Assembly (NCBI RefSeq): GCF_014635665.1
Contig: NZ_BMDG01000006.1
Location: forward strand, 1-64,000
DNA from: Isoptericola cucumis
GTDB taxonomy: Bacteria > Actinomycetota > Actinomycetes > Actinomycetales > Cellulomonadaceae
Reading direction: 5' to 3'
DNA: 64,000 nucleotides
A program made the translations under genes and the position numbers. Below are positions 34,389 through 43,928 of the stretch, in pieces. Under the pieces are notes generated by a model. That model searched no databases. It was not told the origin of the DNA and saw nothing but the letters and a program-made list of their open reading frames with translations. Within the stretch, counting starts at the first letter, position 1. Each line of letters opens with the position of its first letter.

Positions 34389-35978
34389 TCAGACGGCGGC
34401 GCGCTCCGCCTTGACGAACTCGGCGCAGCGCTCGCCGATGAGCATCACCGTGATGTTGGGGTTCACGGACGTGATCTCGGGCATCACCGAGGCGTCGGCC
34501 ACCCGCAGGCCGGTGACGCCCTTGACCCGCAGCTGCGGGTCGAGCGGGGAGCTCGCGTCGTCGGCCGCACCCATGCGGACCGAGCCCGTCGGGTGGTACA
34601 CGGTGTTGTGGGTCTTGGTGACGTAGTCCGCGATCTCCTCGTCCGTGCTGACGTCCGGGCCGGGGAACAGCTCGCGCCCCGCCCACCCGCTCATCGCCGG
34701 CTGCGCGACGATCGCGCGGGCGAGCTTGATGCCCTCCACCATCACCTGCATGTCGTGCGGGTCCGTGAAGTAGCGCGGGTCGACCTTCGGCTTGTCCCGG
34801 AAGTCGCGGCTGCGCAGCCGCACGGTGCCGCGCGAGCGCGCGTGGGTGACGTTCGGCGTGAGGCAGAACGAGTTCTCGGCGGTGGGGAAGCCGTGCCGCA
34901 CCGTGTGCATGTCGAACGGCACGGAGCCGTAGTGGAACATGAGGTCCGGCCGGTTGTCGCCCCGCTCGGCGGCGGCGGGGGTGCGGGTGAAGATGCCGAT
35001 CTCCCACCACTGGGTGGAGGAGGTCACCATCGGCTGCTTCGCCTCCCACGAGATGACGCCCTCGGGGTGGTCCTGCATGTGCGAGCCGACGCCGGGGGAG
35101 TCGACCAGCACGTCGACGCCCACCTCCCGCAGGTGCTCGGCGGGGCCGATGCCGGACAGCATGAGCAGCTTCGGCGAGTCGATGGCGCCCGCGGACAGCA
35201 CCACCTCCCGGCGCGCCGCGACGTGCCTGGTGCGGATGAGGTCCGGGTCGAGCACGTCCACCCCGGTGGCCCGGCGGTCCGCGTCGAACGTGATCCGCTT
35301 GACGCGGTGGTCGGTGAGGATCGTGAGGTTCTCGCGCTGCAGGACCGGGTGCAGGTAGCTCACGGACGACGACGAGCGCACGCCGTCCTCGCGGCAGTTG
35401 ATCTGGAAGAAGTTCGCGCCCCGCAGCACGGTGCCCGGCTCGTTGAACTGCACGCGCGGGATGCCGACCTGCTCGCAGGCGTCGAGCAGCGCGACGCCGC
35501 ACGGGTCGTGCGGCGGCACCTGGCGGATGCGCACCGGCCCGTCGTGGCCGTGGTGCTCGCCGGGCTGGTCGTTGTTCTCCACCTTGCGGTAGAACGGGCG
35601 CGAGACCTCCGCCTCCCAGCCCTCGGCGCCCATCGCCGCCCACTGGTCGAAGTCCTCGGCCGGGGCGTGGAACGCGATGCAGGAGTTGTGCGAGGAGCAG
35701 CCGCCCAGCACGCGGGCGCGCGCCTGGCGCATGTGCGAGTTGCCGTGGTCCTGCGGCTCGATGAGGTAGTCCCAGTCGTAGCCGGACTCGAGCAGCGCCA
35801 TCCAGCGGTCGAGCCGCAGGATCGCGTCGTCGCCGACGTCGGACGGGCCCGCCTCGAGCAGGGCCACCGTGACCTCGGGGTCCTCCGACAGGCGCGCGGC
35901 CACGGCTGCGCCCGCGGACCCGCCGCCGACGACGAGGTAGTCGAACGTGTCGGTGGAAGTGGTCGACGTGGTCGTCAC
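34389..35978 (-). CDS. betA: Choline dehydrogenase (GMC oxidoreductase)
   Basis: A 529-residue flavoprotein oxidising choline to betaine aldehyde. The FAD-binding fingerprint is FDYLVVGGGSAGAAVAARLSE near the start. GMC signatures follow: ARARVLGGCSSHNSCIAFHA, VVLSAGAIDSPKLLMLSGIGP, and the C-terminal HPTGSVRMG and NPNITVMLIGERCAEFV. GTG 35978 starts five bases after the betB stop. With betB and the BCCT transporter it forms a choline-to-glycine-betaine osmoprotection cluster. Confidence 0.92.
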   Translation of the reverse strand: MTTTSTTSTDTFDYLVVGGGSAGAAVAARLSEDPEVTVALLEAGPSDVGDDAILRLDRWMALLESGYDWDYLIEPQDHGNSHMRQARARVLGGCSSHNSCIAFHAPAEDFDQWAAMGAEGWEAEVSRPFYRKVENNDQPGEHHGHDGPVRIRQVPPHDPCGVALLDACEQVGIPRVQFNEPGTVLRGANFFQINCREDGVRSSSSVSYLHPVLQRENLTILTDHRVKRITFDADRRATGVDVLDPDLIRTRHVAARREVVLSAGAIDSPKLLMLSGIGPAEHLREVGVDVLVDSPGVGSHMQDHPEGVISWEAKQPMVTSSTQWWEIGIFTRTPAAAERGDNRPDLMFHYGSVPFDMHTVRHGFPTAENSFCLTPNVTHARSRGTVRLRSRDFRDKPKVDPRYFTDPHDMQVMVEGIKLARAIVAQPAMSGWAGRELFPGPDVSTDEEIADYVTKTHNTVYHPTGSVRMGAADDASSPLDPQLRVKGVTGLRVADASVMPEITSVNPNITVMLIGERCAEFVKAERAAV

Positions 35979-35983
35979 GTGCC

Positions 35984-37492
35984 TCAGCGCTCCTTCGTGG
36001 GCTCGGCGGAGTGGTCGGGGAACCAGCCGGTCACCGCCGGTCGCAGGTTCTGGTAGACGTGCTTGACCTCCTGGTACTCGGCCAGGCCGGACGGGCCGAG
36101 CTCGCGACCGGTGCCCGACTGCTTGTACCCGCCCCACTCGGCCTGCGGCAGGTAGGGGTGGAAGTCGTTGATCCAGACGGTGCCGTGCCGCAGCGCGTTC
36201 GCCACCCGCTGCGCCCGGCCGGCGTCCTGGGTCCAGACGGCGCCCGCGAGACCGTAGGTGGTGTCGTTGGCGATCTCGACGGCCTCGTCCTCCGTCGTGA
36301 ACGTCTCGACCGTCACGACGGGCCCGAACGCCTCGTCGACCACCGCCGCGCTGCCCCGGCGCACGCCGTCGAGCACGGTCGGCAGGTAGTAGAAGCCGTC
36401 CGTGAGGCCCTCGCCGTGCTCGGCGCCGGGGGCCGCGCCGCCGCAGCGCAGGACGGCGCCGTCGGCCACCGCCTGCTGCACGTACGCGTCGACCTTCTCC
36501 CGGTGCGCCGCCGAGATGAGCGGCCCGGTCTCGGCGGCGTCGTCGAACGGCCCACCCAGGCGGATCTGCTGCGCCCGGCGCACGAGGGCGTCCACGAACG
36601 CGTCGTGGATCGGCTCCTCGACCACCAGGCGCGCGCCGGCCGAGCAGACCTGCCCGGAGTGCACGAACGCGGCGTTGAGGGCGTTGTCGACGGCGGCGTC
36701 GAAGTCGGCGTCCGCGAAGACGACGTTCGGGTTCTTCCCGCCGAGCTCGAGCGCGACCTTCTTCACCGTGGCCGCCGCGTTCGCGGCGATGAGGCGCCCC
36801 GTGACGAGCCCGCCGGTGAAGGAGACCAGGTCGACGTCGGGGTGCTCGGACAGCGGGCCGCCCGCGGTCGGGCCGGCGCCGAGCACGAGGTTCGCGACGC
36901 CGGCGGGCACGCCCGCGTCGGTCAGCACGTCCATGAGCAGCATGCACGTGTGGGGCGTGAGCTCGGACGGCTTGAGCACGAAGGTGTTGCCCGCCGCCAG
37001 GCACGGCGCGACCTTCCACGCCGTCTGCAGCAGCGGGTAGTTCCACGGCGTGACCAGCCCGCACACGCCGACGGGCTCGTGCTGGACGCGGCTGAGGACG
37101 TCGGCGCTCCCGGCGTCCACGAGGCGGCCGGCGTCGGTCGCCGCGATCTTCCCGAAGTATCGGAAGCAGGCGATGATGTCGTCCATGTCGATGTCCGACT
37201 CGACCAGGCGCTTGCCCGTGTCGAGGGACTCGGCCCGCGCGAACTCCGCCTTGCGCTCGGTGAGCAGGTCGGCGACGCGCAGCAGCAGGTCGCCGCGCTC
37301 GGGCGCGGTGGTGTCGCGCCACGGGCCGGCGTCGTAGGCGCGTCGCGCCGCCGCGATCGCGCGCTCGGTGTCGGCGGCCGAGGCCTCCGACACCACCCCG
37401 ACGAGGGTCCCGTCGGCGGGGCAGCGGATCTCCCGGGTGGCACCGTCGGCGGCAGCCACCCAGGCGCCGTCGACGAAGAGTGTGGTCGTCAC
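35984..37492 (-). CDS. betB: Betaine-aldehyde dehydrogenase
   Basis: A 502-residue NAD(P)-dependent aldehyde dehydrogenase, the second step of glycine betaine synthesis. Motifs: TPWNYPLLQTAWKVAPCLAA, KPSELTPHT, SFTGGLVTGR, the catalytic Glu in ALELGGKNPN and the catalytic Cys in HSGQVCSAGARL. GTG 37492 is the start, 29 bases after the transporter stop. Its sequence is a general ALDH; assignment to betaine aldehyde depends on betA and betT beside it. Confidence 0.92.
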   Translation of the reverse strand: MTTTLFVDGAWVAAADGATREIRCPADGTLVGVVSEASAADTERAIAAARRAYDAGPWRDTTAPERGDLLLRVADLLTERKAEFARAESLDTGKRLVESDIDMDDIIACFRYFGKIAATDAGRLVDAGSADVLSRVQHEPVGVCGLVTPWNYPLLQTAWKVAPCLAAGNTFVLKPSELTPHTCMLLMDVLTDAGVPAGVANLVLGAGPTAGGPLSEHPDVDLVSFTGGLVTGRLIAANAAATVKKVALELGGKNPNVVFADADFDAAVDNALNAAFVHSGQVCSAGARLVVEEPIHDAFVDALVRRAQQIRLGGPFDDAAETGPLISAAHREKVDAYVQQAVADGAVLRCGGAAPGAEHGEGLTDGFYYLPTVLDGVRRGSAAVVDEAFGPVVTVETFTTEDEAVEIANDTTYGLAGAVWTQDAGRAQRVANALRHGTVWINDFHPYLPQAEWGGYKQSGTGRELGPSGLAEYQEVKHVYQNLRPAVTGWFPDHSAEPTKER

Positions 37493-37521
37493 GATGTCTC
37501 TCCTTGCTCGTGTCGCGGACG

Positions 37522-39621
37522 TCAGGCGGGGTCGGGGGCGGCGTCCGCGGGCTCGTCGGCCTCCAGGAAGGCCAGGTGCCGCTCGTACTGGTCGAGGATG
37601 TCCCCGATGAGCTGCTCCTTGGTCCAGCCCAGCACGTCGTAGCCCTGGGAGCCGTCCGTGAGGTGGACCTCGACGCGCAGGTAGGTGTCGTCGTCCTGCG
37701 GGATGCGCGCGAACGACGGCGTCGGGGCCTCGGACGGTTCCAGCTGGTACCGGAACGGCGCCGCGCCGGGGTGGTCGACCGCGAGGCACAGGCACGGCAC
37801 CCCGCGGGGGCCCTCGTGCTCGACCAGGTCGGCGAGGAGGCCGCGGTGCGTGAGCTCGTCGGTGACCTCCGTCAGCGCCGGCCGCACGACGTCCTCGACG
37901 AACGTGCGCGCCGCGCGGGGGCCGGGGTGGGACACCAGCCGGCCCAGCCGCCGGCGCCAGGCCGCGGCGCCGCCCGCGGTGGTGGCGCGCCCGGAGAGCG
38001 TGGACGGGAGCACGGCGCGCAGGGTGTCGTGCTTGCGGTTCTCGGACTGCAGGGTCCGGTACAGCGACAGCATGATCGCGACCATGACGAAGGACAGCGG
38101 CAGCCCCATGATCAGGGTGGCGCTCTGCATCGTCGGGAGCCCGCCCGCGAGCAGCATCGCCAGCGTGAGGAGCCCGGTCACGAGCGACCAGAAGGTGCGC
38201 TGCCACGGCGGCGGGTCGTCGGTGCCGTAGCGCGGCCGGCCGCTGAGGCCGGCCAGCACCAGCGCGCCGGAGTCGGCCGACGTCACGTAGAACAGGAGCC
38301 CCGTGAGGATCGCGACGCCGATGACCACGGGCGCGGCCGGCACCTGCTCGAGCAGCCCGAAGAGGCCGTACGCGTAGTCCGTCGTGGTGGCCTCGCCGAA
38401 CGCCGCCCCGGCGGGGCCGCCGTTCGCGATCATGTCGATCGTGCTGTTGCCGAAGACCGACACCCAGCCCAGCACGAACAGGAACGGCACGGTCAGCGTG
38501 CCCACGACGAACTGGCGGATGGTGCGGCCGCGGGAGATCCGCGCCAGGAACAGGCCGACGAACGGCGCCCACGCCACCCACCAGGCCCAGAAGAACAGCG
38601 TCCAGGCGTTGAGCCACTCCTGCGGGGCGTCGAACGCCATGATGTCGAGCGTCATCGCCGGCATCCGGGCCACGTAGTCACCGAGGTTCTGGACCAGGCC
38701 GTTGAGCAGGAAGTCCGTCCGGCCGGTGACCGTGACGTACACGAGCAGCAGGATCGCGAGGATCACCTGGATCTCGGACAGGCGACGCACGCCGCGCGCC
38801 ACGCCGGAGACGGTGGACACCGTCGCCATGATGACGGCCACGGCGATGAGGGCGATCTGCACGGCCGTGCCGTCCGGGATGCCCGTGAGCTCGTGCAGCC
38901 CGCGGCTGAGCATGGACACACCGATGCCCAGCGACGCCGCGAGCCCGAAGATGGCGCCGATGATCGCGACGACGTCGATGACGTCGCCCAGGCGACCCCA
39001 CACGCGGTCGCCGAACAGCGGCTGCAGCACGGAGCGCAGGGACAGCGGCATGCCGCGCCGGTGGGTGAAGTAGGCCAGCGCCATGCCGACCAGCGCGTAC
39101 ATGCCCCACCCGATGAGGCCGTAGTGGAACAGCGTCCACACCACCGCCTGGCGAGCCGCCTCGACGGTGCTGCCGTCGCCGACCGGCGGGGCCAGGTACT
39201 GCGCCGCCGGCTCGGCCACCGAGTAGAACATCAGGTCCGTGCCGATGCCCGCGGCGAACAGCATCGCGGACCACGTGAACAGGTTGAACTGCGGCTTGGA
39301 GTGGTCCGGGCCGAGCTTGATCTTCCCGGAGCGGGACAGCCCCACGAGGATCACGAAGACGAGGATCGCGGCGGCCAGGAGGAAGTACCACCACCCGAAC
39401 CAGGTGGAGATCCACCCCACGACGACGCCGATGACGTGCTCCGCCGACGACGGTGCGGCGATCGTCCAGATCGTGAAGGCGAGGATGAGGACTGCCGAGG
39501 TGCCGAAGACGACCTTGTTGAGCGACGATCGGCCGCCCGACGGCTCGGGTGGCGCGCCGGTCGGCGCGGCGGTCGGCTCGTTCTCCGGGTTCTGGGCACG
39601 CGTTCCCGCGGTGGCAGTCAT
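37522..39621 (-). CDS. betT: BCCT-family choline transporter
   Basis: A 699-residue secondary transporter with about twelve hydrophobic segments. The BCCT signature is visible as WTLFFWAWWVAWAPFVGLFL ahead of ARISRGRTIRQFV. A long hydrophilic C-terminal domain (roughly 540-699), as in BetT proteins that sense osmotic strength, ends with GWTKEQLIGDILDQYERHLAFLE. AGGGAG precedes ATG 39621. It is first in the transporter-betB-betA order. No BetI-type regulator is present next to it. Confidence 0.93.
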   Translation of the reverse strand: MTATAGTRAQNPENEPTAAPTGAPPEPSGGRSSLNKVVFGTSAVLILAFTIWTIAAPSSAEHVIGVVVGWISTWFGWWYFLLAAAILVFVILVGLSRSGKIKLGPDHSKPQFNLFTWSAMLFAAGIGTDLMFYSVAEPAAQYLAPPVGDGSTVEAARQAVVWTLFHYGLIGWGMYALVGMALAYFTHRRGMPLSLRSVLQPLFGDRVWGRLGDVIDVVAIIGAIFGLAASLGIGVSMLSRGLHELTGIPDGTAVQIALIAVAVIMATVSTVSGVARGVRRLSEIQVILAILLLVYVTVTGRTDFLLNGLVQNLGDYVARMPAMTLDIMAFDAPQEWLNAWTLFFWAWWVAWAPFVGLFLARISRGRTIRQFVVGTLTVPFLFVLGWVSVFGNSTIDMIANGGPAGAAFGEATTTDYAYGLFGLLEQVPAAPVVIGVAILTGLLFYVTSADSGALVLAGLSGRPRYGTDDPPPWQRTFWSLVTGLLTLAMLLAGGLPTMQSATLIMGLPLSFVMVAIMLSLYRTLQSENRKHDTLRAVLPSTLSGRATTAGGAAAWRRRLGRLVSHPGPRAARTFVEDVVRPALTEVTDELTHRGLLADLVEHEGPRGVPCLCLAVDHPGAAPFRYQLEPSEAPTPSFARIPQDDDTYLRVEVHLTDGSQGYDVLGWTKEQLIGDILDQYERHLAFLEADEPADAAPDPA

Positions 39622-39796
39622 GATCTCCCTACGTCGGGCGGCCTCGCGCCGGCGAAGGGGTCGGGGGCGGCGGGGCCGCGACGACGATCCCGGGGACCCG
39701 GACATGACGTCGGGTCGGGGCGAGGTGGGACGCTAGGACCGTAGCGCCGTCCCGCACGTCGGGCAAAGGAGAGCCCCAGAACCGGTGACGAACCTC

Positions 39797-40960
39797 TCAG
39801 CGGGAGACCGGGTCGAGGTTGAGCCGCATCCCCGCGAGCCCGCGCGACCGCTTCGACAGCGACCGCGCGACGTCGCGCAGCACCCGCGCGCCCGCCGAGC
39901 CCGGCTCGGCAAGGACGACCGGCGTGCCGTCGTCGCCCCCGGTGCGGACGGCGACGTCCAGCGGGACCTGGCCCAGCAGGGGCACGTCGGTGCCGACGAC
40001 GGCGGTGAGCCGGTCGGCGACCTGCTGGCCGCCGCCCGAACCGAAGACCTCCAGGCGCGACCCGTCCGGCTGCTCCAGCCAGGACATGTTCTCCACCACG
40101 CCCACCACGCCCTGGGAGGTCTGGGTGGCGACCGACCCGGCGCGCTCCGCGACCTCCGCGGCCGCGGCCTGAGGCGTCGTGACGACGATGATCTCGCTGC
40201 CCGGCAGCAGCTGCGCGACCGAGATGGCGATGTCACCCGTGCCCGGGGGCAGGTCGAGCAGCAGCACGTCCAGGTCGCCCCAGTAGACGTCGGCGAGGAA
40301 CTGCTCCAGGGCGCGGTGCAGCATCGGCCCGCGCCACACGACGGGCTGGCCCGCGGGCACGAACATGCCGATCGACACGACCTTCACCCCGTGCGCGATC
40401 GGGGGCAGCAGCATGGAGTCCACGCGCGTCGGCTGGCGGTCCACCCCGAGCATCCGCGGGATGGAGAAGCCGTAGATGTCGGCGTCCACGACCCCGACGC
40501 TGAGGCCGTCCGCCGCCATCGCCGCGGCCAGGTTCGCCGTCACCGACGACTTGCCGACGCCGCCCTTGCCGGAGGCGATCGCGTACACCTTGGTCAGCGA
40601 GCCCGGCTGGGCGAACGGGATGACCGGGTCGCCGGCCCCGCCGCGGAGGCGGGAGCGCAGCGCCTGGCGCTGCTCGGCCGTCATGACGCCCAGGTCGACG
40701 TCGGCCGACGACACCCCCTCGACCGCCACGGTGGCGGCGGTGACCTCGCGCACGAGCGTGCTCTTCATCGGGCACCCGGCGATCGTGAGGTCGATGCCGA
40801 CGGTCACCCGCGCGCCGTCGGGCCCGGCGTCGTCGTGCACCTCGACCGAGCGCACCATGTCCAGCTCGGTGATCGGGCGGCGGATCTCCGGGTCGACGAC
40901 GGACGCCAGCGCGGTGCGGACTCGGTCGGCCAGCTCGGTGCGGCCCGGGGCGGTGCTCAT
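39797..40960 (-). CDS. mrp: Mrp/ApbC-type iron-sulfur carrier ATPase
   Basis: A 387-residue P-loop ATPase. The N-terminal DUF59/MIP18-like domain (about 8-95) contains VDPEIRRPITELDMV. It is followed by the deviant Walker A ASGKGGVGKSSVTANLAAA, then DADIYGFSIPRMLG and LLLDLPPGTGDIAISVAQLLP. ApbC/Mrp proteins carry Fe-S clusters to target proteins. The usual CxxC of many homologues is not evident in the C-terminal half (SWLEQPDGSRLEVFGSGGG replaces it), as in other actinobacterial members. Confidence 0.93.
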   Translation of the reverse strand: MSTAPGRTELADRVRTALASVVDPEIRRPITELDMVRSVEVHDDAGPDGARVTVGIDLTIAGCPMKSTLVREVTAATVAVEGVSSADVDLGVMTAEQRQALRSRLRGGAGDPVIPFAQPGSLTKVYAIASGKGGVGKSSVTANLAAAMAADGLSVGVVDADIYGFSIPRMLGVDRQPTRVDSMLLPPIAHGVKVVSIGMFVPAGQPVVWRGPMLHRALEQFLADVYWGDLDVLLLDLPPGTGDIAISVAQLLPGSEIIVVTTPQAAAAEVAERAGSVATQTSQGVVGVVENMSWLEQPDGSRLEVFGSGGGQQVADRLTAVVGTDVPLLGQVPLDVAVRTGGDDGTPVVLAEPGSAGARVLRDVARSLSKRSRGLAGMRLNLDPVSR

Positions 40961-41015
40961 GGTCCGATCCTAGGTGGCCCGGTCCACCCGGCGGCCCGCC
41001 CGTCGCGCGGGCCCG

Positions 41016-41519
41016 TCAGGCGCGCGGGGGCCCGTCGCCGGGGGCGTCGCGCTCGTCGAGCTCCTCGAGCAGGTTGCGGATCTCCGAGCGGACGAAGTCG
41101 CGCGTCGCGACCTCGCCGAGGGCGATCCGCAGCGCCGCCATCTCGCGGGCGAGGTACTCCGTGTCCGCCAGGTTGCGCTCGCCCCGCTGCCGGTCGTGCT
41201 CGGCCATCACGCGGTCGCGGTCGTCCTGGCGGTTCTGCGCGAGCAGGATGAGCGGGGCGGCGTAGCTGGCCTGCAGCGACAGCATGAGCGTGAGCGCGGT
41301 GAAGCCGTTCGCCGCGGAGTCGAACCGCAGGCTCTCCGGCCCCCAGGCGTTCCAGGCCAGCCACAGCGCGCAGAACACCGTGAGGTAGACGAGGAAGCGC
41401 GGGGTGCCGAGGAACCGGGCGATGCCCTCCGTCGCCTTGCCGACCGCGTCCTGGTCCATCTGCGGGCGCGGGATGAAGGAGCGGCGGATCTCCTTCGGCT
41501 GGTCGAGGCGGTCAGCCAC
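41016..41519 (-). CDS. DUF1003 membrane protein
   Basis: A 167-residue protein with two hydrophobic segments (about 39-60 and 72-95) within the DUF1003 pattern: ARFLGTPRFLVYLTVFCALWLAWN and LTLMLSLQASYAAPLILLAQNRQDDRDR. A charged helical C-terminus (AEHDRQRGERNLADTEYLAREMAALRIALGE) follows. GTG 41519 overlaps the upstream gene by eight bases. The pairing with an MgtE-N/CBS protein is common in actinobacteria; the biochemical role is unknown. Confidence 0.88.
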   Translation of the reverse strand: MADRLDQPKEIRRSFIPRPQMDQDAVGKATEGIARFLGTPRFLVYLTVFCALWLAWNAWGPESLRFDSAANGFTALTLMLSLQASYAAPLILLAQNRQDDRDRVMAEHDRQRGERNLADTEYLAREMAALRIALGEVATRDFVRSEIRNLLEELDERDAPGDGPPRA

Positions 41520-42786
41520 GCGGCACCTCCTCGAGGTCCTCGTCGATCTGCTCGCGCCAGTCGTCCGGGAGGATGTGGTCGAGCACGTCGTCCACCGACA
41601 CGGCCCCGAGCAGGCGCTTCTCGCCGTCGAGCACGGGCAGCGCGAGCAGGTCGTACGCCGCGAGCAGGCGCGTCACGCGGCCCACGGGGGCGTCGGGCGT
41701 GAGCCACTCGGTGTCCGTGTCGAGGACCGAGCCGACCGACGCGTGGGGCGGCTCGCGCAGCAGCCGCTGGAAGTGCGCGACGCCGAGGAACCGCCCCGTC
41801 GGCGTCTCCAGCGGGGGCCGCACCACGAACACCATGGCCGCCAGCGCCGGCGGCAGGTCCTGCTTGCGGATCTGCGCGAGCGCCGTCGCGATGGTCGCCT
41901 CCGGGCCGAGGATGACCGGCTCCGTCGTCATGAGCCCGCCCGCGGTGTCCTCGTCGTAGGACAGCAGACGCCGGACGTCCTTCGCCTCCTCGGGCTCCAT
42001 CAGCTCCAGCAGCCGGGCGGCCTGCTCGCCGGGCAGCTCGTTGAGCAGGTCCGCGGCGTCGTCCGGCTGCATCGCCTCCAGCACGTCGGCGGCGCGGGTC
42101 GAGGTCAGCCGCGACAGGATCGCCACCTGGTCGTCCTCGGGCATCTCCTCCAGCACGTCGGCCAGCCGCTCGTCGTCGAGCGCCGACGCCACCTCCTGCC
42201 GGCGGGTGTCGCCCAGCTCGTGCAGCGCGTCGGCGAGGTCGGCCGGTCGCATGCCGTCGTAGGCCTCGAGCAGCCGGGCGGCGCCCTGCTCCTCGCGCGT
42301 CGACCCCGCCAGGCCGGTCACCGCGTCCACCGGCACGATCAGCGTCTCGCCGCGGCGCCGCAGCGACAGCCCGCGGGCCGGCAGCCGGCGGCGTACGAAG
42401 AGCTGGTCGACCAGCCAGTCGCCCGTGCGCTGGCGCGTGATCGACAGGTCCTCGATCGTGGCCTCGCCGGAGCCGTCCGTCAGCCGGACCCGGCGGTCCA
42501 GGAGCTCGCCGAGCACCAGCGTCTCCATCGCCCGCTGCTCGAAGCGGCGCATGTTGAGCAGGCCGGTCGAGATGACCTGACCCGCGTCGACGCTCGTGAC
42601 CCGGGTCAGCGGGAGGAAGACCCGTCGCCGGCCGGCCACCTCCACGACCAGGCCGACCGCCCGCGGGGCGCCCTTCGCGCGGACGAGGGCGACCACGTCG
42701 CGCACGCGCCCCACCTCGTCACCGATCGGGTCGAAGACCTGGGTGCCGGCGAGGCGCGCCACGAAGATCCTGGTTGCCGCGCTCAT
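41512..42786 (-). CDS. Soluble PRC-barrel / MgtE-N / CBS domain protein
   Basis: A 424-residue protein from ATG 42786 after AAGGAGGG. N-terminal PRC-barrel-like repeats (about 1-170) contain FDPIGDEVGRVRDVVAL and ITRQRTGDWLVDQLFVRRR. Next comes the helical MgtE N-domain superhelix (about 190-285: ADLADALHELGDTRRQEVASAL, ADVLEAMQPDDAADLLNELP). Two CBS motifs follow, around MTTEPVILGPEATIATALAQIRKQ and GSVLDTDTEWLTPDAPVGRV. MgtE uses these domains as a magnesium sensor, but the channel-forming membrane domain is absent, so this is probably a stand-alone Mg/nucleotide-sensing protein, perhaps acting through DUF1003. Confidence 0.87.
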   Translation of the reverse strand: MSAATRIFVARLAGTQVFDPIGDEVGRVRDVVALVRAKGAPRAVGLVVEVAGRRRVFLPLTRVTSVDAGQVISTGLLNMRRFEQRAMETLVLGELLDRRVRLTDGSGEATIEDLSITRQRTGDWLVDQLFVRRRLPARGLSLRRRGETLIVPVDAVTGLAGSTREEQGAARLLEAYDGMRPADLADALHELGDTRRQEVASALDDERLADVLEEMPEDDQVAILSRLTSTRAADVLEAMQPDDAADLLNELPGEQAARLLELMEPEEAKDVRRLLSYDEDTAGGLMTTEPVILGPEATIATALAQIRKQDLPPALAAMVFVVRPPLETPTGRFLGVAHFQRLLREPPHASVGSVLDTDTEWLTPDAPVGRVTRLLAAYDLLALPVLDGEKRLLGAVSVDDVLDHILPDDWREQIDEDLEEVPRG

Positions 42787-42995
42787 GGCGTTCCCTCCTT
42801 GCGTGGTCGCTGCGGTGCCTCGCTCCGGCACACCTCGTGCTTCGGCGCACCTCCGCGGGGGCTCGTCGCGTCCACGCGGGTCAGCCTACGCGCGGCACCG
42901 GCGTCGGTCCTGGGAGGCGCGGCCGGTGCGACCAGGGGGTTCCCCCGGCGGGGCCGTGTGTGGTAACTCCGCTCCGGGTGGTACAGACTGGGCGA

Positions 42996-43832
42996 ATGAC
43001 CTTCAGCAGGCCGAATCCTGTGCCCCGCGTCCCCACCCTGCCGCGCGGTGACGAGGTCGCCGCCTACGACACCTATCTCGAGGCCCAGCAGGCGGTCGAC
43101 TACCTGTCGGACAACAAGTTCCCCGTCGAGCACGTGACGATCGTGGGGACGGACCTGCGCATGGTGGAGCGGGTCACCGGGCGGCTGAGCTACGGCCGGG
43201 TGGCGCTCGCGGGCGCGCTCTCCGGTGCCTGGTTCGGGTTCTTCGTCGGGCTGCTGCTGTCGCTGTTCGGCGGCACCGGCAGCAGCAGCGTGCTGTTCGT
43301 CGGCATCGCGCTCGGCGCCGGCTTCGGCCTGCTCTTCTCGGTGCTGTCGTACGCGTTCACGGGCGGGCGTCGTGACTTCACGTCGTCGTCGCAGATCGTC
43401 GCGTCGACCTACGCGATCCTGTGCGCCACCGAGCAGGCCTCCGAGGCGCGCTCGATGCTCACGCAGTCGCCGGGCGGGCTGGGCAAGGCCCGCCGCGGGA
43501 CGACGGTCGGCGCGACGGAGGCGGCACCCGTGCAGCCCGGCGCCCCGGCAGCCCCCCCGACCGGCGCCGCGCCCGCGGCACCCCGCACGCCCGACCCGCG
43601 CTGGACCACCCCCACCGGCGAGCCCCGGTACGGCGCGATGCGCCCGGCGTCGGACCCCGCTGCCCAGCCGGCCCCGCCGGCCGAGCCCGCGCAGCCCGGG
43701 CAGGAGGGCCAGGCGCCCGCCGCACCCCAGGCCGACCCGGCACCGCCGGCGCAGGCGCAGCCCGGCCGGGCCGACGAGCCCGAGACGGGGTCGACGGAGC
43801 CGGACGACCCGTACCGCCCGCCGCAGCCCTGA
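42996..43832 (+). CDS. General stress protein 17M-like membrane protein with Pro/Ala-rich tail
   Basis: A 278-residue protein. The N-terminal domain (about 20-70: EVAAYDTYLEAQQAVDYLSD and FPVEHVTIVGTDLRMVERVTG) matches the GSP17M/YflT-like domain. Two glycine-rich hydrophobic segments follow (about 70-120), then a long Pro/Ala/Gln low-complexity tail. Start ATG 42996 lies seven bases after a CAGACT -10-like box, so the message may be leaderless. Likely a stress-induced membrane protein; function unknown. Confidence 0.8.
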   Translation: MTFSRPNPVPRVPTLPRGDEVAAYDTYLEAQQAVDYLSDNKFPVEHVTIVGTDLRMVERVTGRLSYGRVALAGALSGAWFGFFVGLLLSLFGGTGSSSVLFVGIALGAGFGLLFSVLSYAFTGGRRDFTSSSQIVASTYAILCATEQASEARSMLTQSPGGLGKARRGTTVGATEAAPVQPGAPAAPPTGAAPAAPRTPDPRWTTPTGEPRYGAMRPASDPAAQPAPPAEPAQPGQEGQAPAAPQADPAPPAQAQPGRADEPETGSTEPDDPYRPPQP

Positions 43833-43845
43833 CCCGACGCGGTCC

Positions 43846-43909
43846 GTTCGGCAGGACGGGCGTCGGTTCGGCAGGAGCACCTGCCGAACCGACGCCCGCC
43901 CTGCCGAAC
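43846..43909. repeat. 64-bp palindromic element, copy A
   Basis: Two 30-base arms (43846-43875 and 43880-43909) with one mismatch surround a 4-base centre. Each arm has GTTCGGCAGGA twice, separated by a 9-base spacer. It lies 19 bases beyond the stop of the AbiEi-like gene. It is nearly identical to copy B at 44938. Confidence 0.95.
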
Positions 43910-43928
43910 CGAACCGTCCGGCCGTGCT

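Noticed and set aside
42831-42995. Additional small gene between the MgtE-N protein and the stress protein
   Set aside because: Frames here are short, lack ribosome-binding sites and read as Arg/Pro/Ala noise. It is more likely a divergent promoter region.
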